63,914 bases of DNA from CAXBNB01 sp040151475 (GTDB lineage Bacteria; Bacteroidota; Bacteroidia; Cytophagales; Cyclobacteriaceae): contig NZ_JBDKWG010000096.1 in assembly GCF_040151475.1 (NCBI RefSeq), positions 1 through 63,914 on the forward strand, written 5' to 3'. The position numbers were made by a program, and so were the translations under genes. Positions 52,708 to 60,062 of the stretch are shown here, one piece after another (position 1 is the first letter of the stretch; the number at the start of each line of letters is the position of its first letter). A model generated the notes under the pieces. It was not told where the DNA came from. It saw only the letters and a program-made list of their open reading frames with translations, and searched no databases.

Positions 52708-53688
52708 ATGAAAAATGTATCTATTATTATTCCCGAAACAGCAGTGATAGAGGCAGTAGCCGATCCCCATTACATATTGAAAGCTGTCAATCAGTTTTTG
52801 GTGGCGTCAAACAGAAGCCCGTTATTCAATGTGCAACTGGTGGGATTAACCAAAGAGGTGAAGCTTGAGAACAGCCTTTACAGTGTTCATGCAGAAAAGC
52901 TAGTGACAGAAGTAGAGAAAACCGATCTGATATTTATTCCTGCATTAAGTGGCGATATGCACACAGCATTGGAATTGAACAAGCACTTTATTCCCTGGAT
53001 CGTGCAGCAATATAAAAATGGTGCAGAAGTAGCTTCACTTTGCATTGGTGCTTTTTTACTCGCATCTACCGGACTGCTAAATGGCAAAAAATGTTCTACC
53101 CATTGGAACTCAGCCAACGAGTTTAGAAATATGTTTCCTGAAGTGGAATTGGTAGATGGGAGCATCATCACTGAAGAATCCGGGATTTATTCAAGTGGTG
53201 GAGCCAATTCTTACTGGAGCTTGCTTTTGTATCTGGTAGAGAAATATACTGACAGAGATACCGCAATTCTTGCTTCAAAATATTTTGCTGTAGATATCGA
53301 CAGAGACAGTCAGGCTGCATTTATGATGTTTGAGGGACAAAAAAACCATGAGGATGCGGAAATCCTGAAAACACAGCTATTCATTGAAGCCAACTTTCAT
53401 GATAAAATTACGATAGCAGAATTGGCAGACAAAGTTGCCATTGGCAGAAGAAGTTTTGAACGAAGGTTCAAAAACGCTACCAATAACACTGTAGTAGAAT
53501 ACGTCCAACGGGTGAAAATAGAAGCTGCCAAGCGTAGTTTCGAAAGCAGCCAAAAGAACATAAGTTCCGTAATGTTTGATGTAGGCTATACGGACACCAA
53601 AGCATTCAGAACGGTATTTAAAAAAATAACAGGACTAACACCCATAGAGTATAGAAACAAATACAATAAGCAGGAACCTGCGCTTTAA
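52708..53688 (+). CDS. GlxA-type transcriptional regulator (DJ-1/PfpI + AraC)
   Basis: A 326-residue protein. The N-terminal DJ-1/PfpI-like domain (about 1-190) includes the elbow ASLCIGAFLLASTGLLNGKK, where Cys sits at the usual nucleophile position. The C-terminal AraC domain has two helix-turn-helix units (ITIAELADKVAIGRRSFERR and SSVMFDVGYTDTKAFRTVFK), ending GLTPIEYRNKY. It probably controls the divergent SRPBCC/VOC genes in response to a small ligand. The convergent metallophosphoesterase stops 4 bp beyond it. Confidence 0.88.
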   Translation: MKNVSIIIPETAVIEAVADPHYILKAVNQFLVASNRSPLFNVQLVGLTKEVKLENSLYSVHAEKLVTEVEKTDLIFIPALSGDMHTALELNKHFIPWIVQQYKNGAEVASLCIGAFLLASTGLLNGKKCSTHWNSANEFRNMFPEVELVDGSIITEESGIYSSGGANSYWSLLLYLVEKYTDRDTAILASKYFAVDIDRDSQAAFMMFEGQKNHEDAEILKTQLFIEANFHDKITIAELADKVAIGRRSFERRFKNATNNTVVEYVQRVKIEAAKRSFESSQKNISSVMFDVGYTDTKAFRTVFKKITGLTPIEYRNKYNKQEPAL

Positions 53689-53692
53689 GATA

Positions 53693-54691
53693 TTACTTCA
53701 TATCTGGAACCACGTTCTCCATTGTGATTTCACCGCCATCAACAGGCAAGGTTATTAATTTGCCACCAGGAGGCCATGCATAGTTGGTTGCCTCACCACT
53801 GATATACCCATAGCTCAGAATAATGCCTCCCTTGTATGTGCCCCAATAATTGTTGTAGTGATCGTGCCCACATAAAACTGCTTCCATATTGCCTTGCTCT
53901 AAAAAGGCTTTATATACCGATCCATCGTCTTCTTCATAATAGACCTTTTCTTTGCTTTTGCCTTCTTTTTTTATAGACTTGTCGTCCTGCAAATACTGAA
54001 ATTCTATCAATGGAATATGAAAGAATGAAATGGCTCTGATTGTGTCCTTGTGCTTTTTCAATGATTTGTCAGAAACTGATTTGTACCATTCCAATTGCTC
54101 TTGCTTGATCGATTTATTCCCCTTTTCCGATCCGGAATCAAACCCAAACAATTGCCACTTTGGCTCTTTCTCTCCCTTATAAGCAACATCAACCACATAG
54201 TCGTATTTTTCCTTCCACTGGCTATCTACATCGTGCTTACCCAGAATGCCCCACTCCGACTGTACAAATACAGCTTCAATGTCTGCTCTTCCAAAACCTC
54301 CCTCAGGATCATGATTTCCAAACACATACAACCACGGACGCTCAAAACCATCAAATAAATTAACCGCATAAGCTGCCAGTAAATTACCAAAAGGCTTATT
54401 GCCATCAAACAAATCTCCGGTAATCACCAGCATATCCGGATCATGAGTTTCCACCAGTTTTTTAATTCTCCGGCAGGTGATAAGGTCTCTCCTCCACTTG
54501 TCCTCATGCGGACTTCCCAGATGCAAATCTGTAACCTGCAATATGGTGATTGGTGCGCCAGATGATCGGTCAATCTCGATTTCGAATTGGTGTTTACCCT
54601 GCTTTTTTATGATTCGTTGCTGTGCATGTACACCTGACACAAATAGAGTAAAGAGTAGTAATGCACTGGTAAATTTAATTTTGAGAAGCAT
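53693..54691 (-). CDS. Secreted metallophosphoesterase
   Basis: 332 residues from the ATG at 54691. Signal peptide (ALLLFTLFVSGVHAQ). All calcineurin-type metal motifs are seen in order: ILQVTDLHLG (D-x-H), LVITGDLFDG (GD), YVFGNHDPEGG (GNHD), AISFFHIPL (H) and LCGHDHYNNYWG (GHDH). Likely a periplasmic phosphatase or phosphodiesterase. The convergent end lies 4 bp from the GlxA-like gene. Confidence 0.9.
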   Translation of the reverse strand: MLLKIKFTSALLLFTLFVSGVHAQQRIIKKQGKHQFEIEIDRSSGAPITILQVTDLHLGSPHEDKWRRDLITCRRIKKLVETHDPDMLVITGDLFDGNKPFGNLLAAYAVNLFDGFERPWLYVFGNHDPEGGFGRADIEAVFVQSEWGILGKHDVDSQWKEKYDYVVDVAYKGEKEPKWQLFGFDSGSEKGNKSIKQEQLEWYKSVSDKSLKKHKDTIRAISFFHIPLIEFQYLQDDKSIKKEGKSKEKVYYEEDDGSVYKAFLEQGNMEAVLCGHDHYNNYWGTYKGGIILSYGYISGEATNYAWPPGGKLITLPVDGGEITMENVVPDMK

Positions 54692-54786
54692 TGGGTACAA
54701 GTTTTATTTTGAAAGCCATGAAGATACCTTCCTTTCTATTATGAGCAAATAAAAATTGATAAAACCTGCTTTTTGGTAACAGGAAA

Positions 54787-55755
54787 TCAGCTTTTCGGTA
54801 GGTTAAACCTATATCTGGTTAACCTCTTGTCACCAAATTTTGAAAGAATTCCACTACCAACAGCATTCTTCAAATCTCGGCTTGCCGTAGGTGGTGATAT
54901 TCCTTTATTATGTCTTAGATACTCCTGTCTGGAAAACTCTTTGTTCCCAATTATGGATCTAAATAAATCAATCCTGTCCATATCTTTCACTGTCAGGTTT
55001 TGTGTAAGCAACAAATCCTCAAGTGCTAAATGCAATATTTCCAACATAAATTCAACAAAACTTGTAGAACTACCTTGGCTGTCAGATTTGCTGAGAGCTC
55101 CATAATAATCTTTTTGTCGTTCTTTCACTAAAGTCTCAATAGGCAAAAACTCAAATACGGGAGAATATCGTCTCAAAATCAGAGTTTGCCATAATCTGCC
55201 CATCCTTCCATTACCGTCAAGAAATGGATGTATAAATTTAAACTCGTAATGAAATACACAGCTTTTGATTAACAATAAATCATCATCATTCTTTAAATAA
55301 TCAAACAAATTCTGCAATAGAGGGTAAACCATATCACCGGGAGGTGCAATGTGAGTCAGGTCTTCATCTTTTACAATGCCTACTGAAGTTTTTCTTAATT
55401 GCCCAGGGCGATCCATTAATCCTTTCATTAATATTTTATGTGCTTCACATAAGGAGTCTGTTTTAAAAACCTCGAAAGTATTTAAAATTGAATAAACCTG
55501 AAGTGCATTTTTCACCTCCAGTATGTCTTTCTTAGGTGCTAAAACTCTTTTATCATTAATTAAATCCGTTATCTGCTGTATGTTCATTGTATTACCCTCG
55601 ATTTCAAGTGACGATTGAATCGTCTTAATCCGATTTCTTTTCCTCAATTCTGTAGGTGGTTTTATGAGTTTGGCAGCTTTAATTTCCCCTATCTGTTCTG
55701 ATATTGAGGCTATCAATTTCAGAACCCGTCCTGTTACTTCGTAAGGTGGTTTCAT
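54787..55755 (-). CDS. Fic-family protein with C-terminal winged helix
   Basis: About 322 residues from the ATG at 55755 (the frame is open a further 13 codons into the palindrome). Fic_N segment with the self-inhibitory S-x-x-x-E-(G/N) helix (SLEIEGN, about 35-40); complete catalytic loop HPFLDGNGRMGRLW (about 178-191). The C-terminal winged-helix part is SRQEYLRHNKGISPPTASRD to KRLTRYRFNLP. Fic enzymes transfer AMP to hydroxyl groups of proteins; class II ones are held off by the inhibitory helix. The winged helix suggests it can bind DNA; the perfect palindrome at its start codon is a natural operator. Confidence 0.88.
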   Translation of the reverse strand: MKPPYEVTGRVLKLIASISEQIGEIKAAKLIKPPTELRKRNRIKTIQSSLEIEGNTMNIQQITDLINDKRVLAPKKDILEVKNALQVYSILNTFEVFKTDSLCEAHKILMKGLMDRPGQLRKTSVGIVKDEDLTHIAPPGDMVYPLLQNLFDYLKNDDDLLLIKSCVFHYEFKFIHPFLDGNGRMGRLWQTLILRRYSPVFEFLPIETLVKERQKDYYGALSKSDSQGSSTSFVEFMLEILHLALEDLLLTQNLTVKDMDRIDLFRSIIGNKEFSRQEYLRHNKGISPPTASRDLKNAVGSGILSKFGDKRLTRYRFNLPKS

Positions 55756-55761
55756 GTCACT

Positions 55762-55801
55762 ATTACCTTTGATACTATCATATGATAGTATCAAAGGTAA
55801 T
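55762..55801. promoter_or_regulatory. Perfect 40-bp palindrome upstream of the Fic gene
   Basis: The arms run 55762-55781 and 55782-55801, centred on CATATG, and pair without a mismatch (half-site ATTACCTTTGATACTATCAT). On the minus strand the right end (AAAGG) is the presumed Shine-Dalgarno of the Fic gene, 10 bases ahead of its ATG. It could be a dimer operator for a winged-helix protein, or an RNA stem that hides the ribosome site. Confidence 0.75.
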
Positions 55802-55951
55802 CAATCGTTATCTAAATTTCTTGAAAGGCACGTATTGAAAATTTGCAGGGTTGAAGTTCAACAACAACAGCTAGAACTTCGATTTCTTGACACAAAAACG
55901 AATACCTCAAAATGTTTTTTTGAAGCCTCTTTTACTCTGGCACAACTATTA

Positions 55952-56701
55952 CTACTCTGCTGTTCGCTTTTGCTTTTGCTGGTCGTATTTTCTTCTGGCG
56001 AGAATTACCCTGAATCTTAAATCGTCGTAAAACAGGCTTATTAACAGTATTAAAGCTCCTAAAATCAACGTATTCAATTGCAAGCCCATTCTTAAATAGA
56101 GGAATCCACCAATTAAACCACCCAGAAAGAAAAAAGAAATAATATAAACCCTAAGTCTTATTGTTGCCTTAATCTTCTCCCTATTTGGGTGTGATTTTGG
56201 GAAAAATAATTGTGACAATTCAATTCCCAAATCGGTGAATAGTCCGGTTAAATGAGTAGTCCTCACTATGGCATTCGAAATTTTAGTGACATACGAATTT
56301 TGCAGTCCCATCGCAAACAGCAACATACACGCTATTAGATCGGGATACAGATAGTTGAAATTACTTAAAACGGCGATTGCCATTAAAATTAATGACTCTA
56401 TTAATATGGGCAAAACAAATACATTAAGCCTTTTTGTTTCTCTGATTTTTTCAATAAGAAAGCCGGATGAAAAAGAGCCTAATAAAAATGAAAATATGTA
56501 AAGGAAGTAAATGGTGCCTTTCCAAAACTCTAAATTGGAAACGTCATTAATAAAAAGAGCAAAATGCCCTGTTACATTTGTGGTCAGTTGTTTTATAGAC
56601 AAAAATCCGGTTACGTTGACAATGCCTGCAACGAAAGACAAAATAATAGCAATGCGCAGATTATGCTGCAAAGTTCTGCTTTTACCCTGATGCCTAAACA
56701 T
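55952..56701 (-). CDS. DUF1275 (YoaK-type) membrane protein
   Basis: A 249-residue protein with about six transmembrane helices: AIILSFVAGIVNVTGFLSIK, GTIYFLYIFSFLLGSFSSGF, LPILIESLILMAIAVLSNFN, LIACMLLFAMGLQNSYVTKI, then YIISFFFLGGLIGGFLYLRM. The family motifs TTNVTGHFALF and GLQNSYVTKISNAIVRTTHL, and TGLFTDLGIELSQLF, are all seen. The function of DUF1275 is not known. A copy of its first nine codons recurs at 59898-59924 fused to a GNAT piece. Confidence 0.85.
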   Translation of the reverse strand: MFRHQGKSRTLQHNLRIAIILSFVAGIVNVTGFLSIKQLTTNVTGHFALFINDVSNLEFWKGTIYFLYIFSFLLGSFSSGFLIEKIRETKRLNVFVLPILIESLILMAIAVLSNFNYLYPDLIACMLLFAMGLQNSYVTKISNAIVRTTHLTGLFTDLGIELSQLFFPKSHPNREKIKATIRLRVYIISFFFLGGLIGGFLYLRMGLQLNTLILGALILLISLFYDDLRFRVILARRKYDQQKQKRTAE

Positions 56702-57053
56702 TTGATTTCATTTTTAATTACATTATCTCCCAAACAAGTGCGTAAAGAATAGTATCCAGACACGGGCTTTACTGATCTCTGATTGCCAAGAAACTGATGT
56801 GGGATACAAATACCCAAATTTACAGCTATTGTGGCTGAATATCATTAAAGCTGTTGCTTACTTATTTAAGAGGAACCACTCGTCAGTTCAAGCCTCCGTT
56901 TGAAAGACATATAATAGACTACCGTTAGCGAAAAAGCTGTTTCACATGTTCCTTCACAATAACAATCCCCCCGCATTGAGAGTCATACGGACTTTCAATA
57001 CTAATTCGGGAAACACAACATATAAACTTGCAGGCTTCTATCTCAGAATATTT
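56702..57053. other. Intergenic region, no gene seen
   Basis: 352 bp between the DUF1275 gene and the RAYT gene, both minus strand. A TAAATTTG-like -7 element reads on the minus strand at 56815-56822, with no clear -33 partner. No repeats or hairpins were found. Confidence 0.4.
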
Positions 57054-57602
57054 CTAATATTCAATCTCTTCTAAAAGTTCGGCTACATTAGTTGAATGAA
57101 AAGAAACATAGGCTTCATAACCCCAAAACCAATCAATTACTTCGTTTCTGGAAAGCAGAGTTTGTTTAGCAGATAACATAGAATGGTAAGAACTGAATTT
57201 CCAATCTTCTGTTCTGGATGCGAATCCATGATTTACAGGGTTTTGATGAATGTAGTTTATGGCAGTAGTTAAATGGTTATCCGAGCTAACCTGAAACCTT
57301 TTGGTGTAGTCGATCCACAAAGCACCCTTTCTCTCATATTTTTTGTTGTATGCCTTAGCGTATGAATTGAGTAGGTTACTGAGTTGCTGCATTACGAGTT
57401 TATGAAAATCAGTTTTGAATTTCGGGTGATTCTTCAGTATCGCTTCTTCATGCGTTTTTATAAGAAAATGGATATGATTGGGCATAAGGCAGTATGCCAG
57501 AGTACTGCAAACTGAAGGCATGTAATGAGCGTACCGTTTTAAAAAATACAGGTAATTGTCTTCGGCACGAAACAGATTTTCGCTTCCTACCGCATGGTTC
57601 AC
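57054..57602 (-). CDS. REP-associated tyrosine transposase (RAYT)
   Basis: A Y1 transposase of the IS200-like RAYT branch. HUH motif in CLMPNHIHFLIKTHEE (about 40-55); the catalytic Tyr is likely in SYAKAYNKKYERKGALWIDY (about 98-117); the family phrase INYIHQNPVNHGFASRTEDW and the conserved FSSYHSML follow. The GTG at 57602 is the only normal start, but conserved residues of the family (SETYYHIV) are encoded directly upstream in the same frame, back to a TGA. That stretch offers only ATA and TTA codons, so either the start was lost or a rare start is used. A REP palindrome lies 57 bp upstream, as for other RAYT genes. Confidence 0.85.
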   Translation of the reverse strand: MNHAVGSENLFRAEDNYLYFLKRYAHYMPSVCSTLAYCLMPNHIHFLIKTHEEAILKNHPKFKTDFHKLVMQQLSNLLNSYAKAYNKKYERKGALWIDYTKRFQVSSDNHLTTAINYIHQNPVNHGFASRTEDWKFSSYHSMLSAKQTLLSRNEVIDWFWGYEAYVSFHSTNVAELLEEIEY

Positions 57603-57658
57603 GATGTGGTAGTAGGTTTCGGATTCAAATTTCTCTAAACCTTTTATTTTCCTTTTTC

Positions 57659-57691
57659 AGACCTATAAGGTTTTAAAAACCTTATAGGTCT
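57659..57691. repeat. REP palindrome, copy 1
   Basis: AGACCTATAAGGTTTT and AAAACCTTATAGGTCT pair perfectly around a single A (33 bp). It is identical to copy 2 at 59656-59688, including the TTTTCCTTTTTC-type flank. Presumed substrate of the adjacent RAYT. Confidence 0.9.
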
Positions 57692-57699
57692 ATTATTTT

Positions 57700-58240
57700 T
57701 TATTTTCTCTCGATTTCATAAAGCACACATTTTTCGAGGTGTTTATGGTTTTTCAGCAAAGGATGATTAAAATGTGATTTTTTAGTCATTTCAAGTTTTT
57801 CCATTACACGGATAGATCTGCTATTTACAATTGGGCACATAGATTTTATGTTTTTCAACCCAATAGTATTAAAAGCAAAATCCAAACATCTTTTGGCTCC
57901 TTCTGTGACAAACCCTTTTCCCCATTCGGCTTGGGATAATCTCCAGCCAATATCTATACAAGGTGTAAAGCCTGATTCAAATGTTTGCTCTGAAATCCCG
58001 ATAAACCCGATGAATTCACCATCAGCAAGCTTGTCAACAGCAAAAAAACCCTTTTTCTAAGAATTGTTTTTGCATGCGCTCAATAAATGCTGCTGTCTGC
58101 TCAAAGTCAGGAATGCCTGGGAAATGCTCCATCACTTTTGGGTCAGCATTTATTTCGACCATTTTTGATGTATCAGACCCTACCCAATTTCGGAATCCCA
58201 ACCTCTCAGATTTGAATGTATATTGCTTGCTCAACTGCAT
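57700..58240 (-). pseudogene. GNAT acetyltransferase gene with a 5-base deletion
   Basis: The N-terminal part (YTFKSERLGFRNWVGSDTSK, MEHFPGIPDFEQTAAFIERM, KQFLEKGF) lies in one frame and stops at 58034. The C-terminal part (AVDKLADGEFIGFIGISEQT, FTPCIDIGWRLSQAEWGKGF, AKRCLDFAFNTIG) lies in another, ending at 57700. The partial copy at 59689 reads GFCYFAVD at the break; here GTTAT is missing between T runs, which gives the frame change. Together they are a RimJ/RimL-type ribosomal-protein or small-molecule acetyltransferase. Not functional as sequenced. Confidence 0.8.
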
Positions 58241-58326
58241 TATGATTTAATCTAAGGAATAGTTCGGCATTGATAATCATGCTTGGTCTATCGACCGCAC
58301 GAATACTTAGTTATTGTAGCTCGTTT

Positions 58327-59364
58327 CTAAAAGTATGTTTTCACTGCAAATTCGAATTGTTCGATGAATATTTTTTTAAAATTGTAGATGTTGTTCTGTT
58401 CATAGAAAAGTAACATTGCTTTTTTGTATTCAATAGAATCAACTGTTCTAAATGATATCGGGCAATGTTTATTATTCATAAGAATAGCATTGCTTACTAT
58501 TCTAGCCGTTCTTTTGTTACCATCTATAAATGGTTGAATGTATGAAATTAATACTAAAACCAGCAAAGCTTTTTCGAAGATGTTGTTTTTTGAATTGATT
58601 AAATCACACATGTCGTTTAATGCGTCTCTAATCAAAAATTCATTATCAAGAGGTCTGTAATTTGTACCTGAAATACCTACTCTTCTTGTTCTTAAGTTTC
58701 GATCGATATCAAGTTCTTTGATTAAAAGACTATGTATATCTTCGATTTTACTTGTCGTTAATGGATCGAGGTAATCAGAGTGTTCAATTATGAAGTCTAA
58801 AGCATCTTTATGGTTTAAAAGCATAACAGCTTCTTCCTTGGTTTTGCCAGCTGCGGTCTCCTTTTCTTTAAGTAGTTTTTCTGTTTCCAATAAAGAGTAT
58901 GTGTTGCCTTCTATTTGTGAAGACTTCCAACTGAGGTCAATAGCTAAACGTTCGAGTTCTTTTTGATATTCATTTATCTTGAGTTCTTTAACATTGTTTT
59001 GATATTCATTTTGAAGAAATAACAAATGTTTTAATTCATCCTTGTTGAATAATTGTGTTTGATATAGTATCTCTTTGATAACTAGAGGATTGAAACTCTC
59101 TTGTATTTTTCTTTCATCAATCTCTTTTTTGTAATAAGTGTCCATATCTATTGAAACGTGAATATGGTAAGATGGCGATACTTGATACTTTGTTCCTTTT
59201 CCTTGTCCGTTAATTTGAAGAACATTTTCATCGATAAGTTTTGAAAGAACTCTTTTTAGAGTTGCATAGCTTATATCTAATGCTACTTTATCAAAAATTG
59301 ATTTTGATGATTGAAGAGGAGAGTCTCTTAAAAATTCTACTATCTGTTGTTCTCTATTTTTCAT
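58327..59364 (-). CDS. Fic-family protein with N-terminal winged helix; catalytic His replaced by Gln
   Basis: About 345 residues from the ATG at 59364; a TTG six codons upstream is less likely. Winged-helix head at about 1-65 (QQIVEFLRDSPLQSSKSIFD, ISYATLKRVLSKLIDENVLQ). Inhibitory helix SSQIEGN (about 150). Fic loop reads YIQPFIDGNKRTARI, where the family norm is H-P-F-x-(D/E)-G-N-(G/K)-R, so the base His is Gln (codon CAA). The Asp, Gly-Asn and Arg residues remain. It ends FEQNNIYNFKK-like (LLFYEQNNIYNFKKIFIEQF). This may be a feature of its subfamily. AMP transfer is doubtful or altered. Confidence 0.85.
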   Translation of the reverse strand: MKNREQQIVEFLRDSPLQSSKSIFDKVALDISYATLKRVLSKLIDENVLQINGQGKGTKYQVSPSYHIHVSIDMDTYYKKEIDERKIQESFNPLVIKEILYQTQLFNKDELKHLLFLQNEYQNNVKELKINEYQKELERLAIDLSWKSSQIEGNTYSLLETEKLLKEKETAAGKTKEEAVMLLNHKDALDFIIEHSDYLDPLTTSKIEDIHSLLIKELDIDRNLRTRRVGISGTNYRPLDNEFLIRDALNDMCDLINSKNNIFEKALLVLVLISYIQPFIDGNKRTARIVSNAILMNNKHCPISFRTVDSIEYKKAMLLFYEQNNIYNFKKIFIEQFEFAVKTYF

Positions 59365-59373
59365 AATGCTTAT

Positions 59374-59447
59374 TGAGCTCAAATATAGAGAAAATATGGC
59401 TCAGCATTGCCTAGTAGTGAGCTTAAAAACATGTACTAATGAGCTAC
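59374..59447. promoter_or_regulatory. TGAGCT-like boxes at 22-bp spacing upstream of the second Fic gene
   Basis: TGAGCTCA at 59374, TGAGCTTA at 59418 and TGAGCTAC at 59440, with a weaker ATGGCTCA at 59396: all on a 22-bp step, about two helical turns. They lie 10-85 bp ahead of the start codon. Possible operator array for the winged-helix head of the Fic protein. Confidence 0.35.
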
Positions 59448-59655
59448 AACTATATAGGGTTTTATAAAATATCTGTCTAAAAATAAGTAAAAGTGCAATA
59501 TGCCGATTCAGGAAGGCAGTATTGTTAATAAAACTGCTATGTGAAAATATTATGCAAATTTCTATTGCAGGAGAATTTTGGTACTATGGTTTATTTAGAA
59601 AAAAGCTTTGCCATTTCTCAATGGTCAATCCTATCGTTTCATTTTCCTTTTTCTC

Positions 59656-59688
59656 AGACCTATAAGGTTTTAAAAACCTTATAGGTCT
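59656..59688. repeat. REP palindrome, copy 2
   Basis: Identical in sequence to copy 1 at 57659-57691. It cuts the GNAT partial gene exactly at an Asp codon (GTA GAC then CTA TAA), so the reading ends inside the REP. Confidence 0.9.
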
Positions 59689-59924
59689 ACTGCAAAATAA
59701 CAAAATCCTTTTTCTAAGAATTGTTTTTGCATGCGCTCAATAAATTCTACTGTCTGCTCAAAATCAGGAATGCCTGGGAAATACTCCATCACTTTTGGGT
59801 CTGAGTTTATTTCAGCCATTTTTGCTGTATCAGACTCTACCCAATTTCGGAATCCTAACCTCTCAGATTTGAATATGTATTGCCTATTCAATTGCATTCT
59901 TCCTTTACTCTGATGCTTAAACAT
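59679..59924 (-). pseudogene. Chimeric GNAT fragment (DUF1275 start + GNAT N-terminus, truncated by REP)
   Basis: An 81-residue frame. The first residues (MFKHQSKGR) match the start of the DUF1275 protein at 56701 (MFRHQGKSR), with the DNA upstream also alike. The rest (YIFKSERLGFRNWVESDTAK to GFCYFAVDL) matches the GNAT N-terminus at 58240. The stop lies in the REP palindrome. It lacks the acetyl-CoA binding half, so it cannot be an active enzyme. Confidence 0.8.
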
Positions 59925-60062
59925 TTGATTTCAGCGAGTTCCTTTTATAAAAAATTGTATTCAACATCCAGAAGTTAAGTCTGTCTTCTCTCAGCAAGTA
60001 GCATTGAAAGAACTAATCAAACTAAAAATCCCAGGATGCTTCCTCCTTATTTGATTTGCTGT

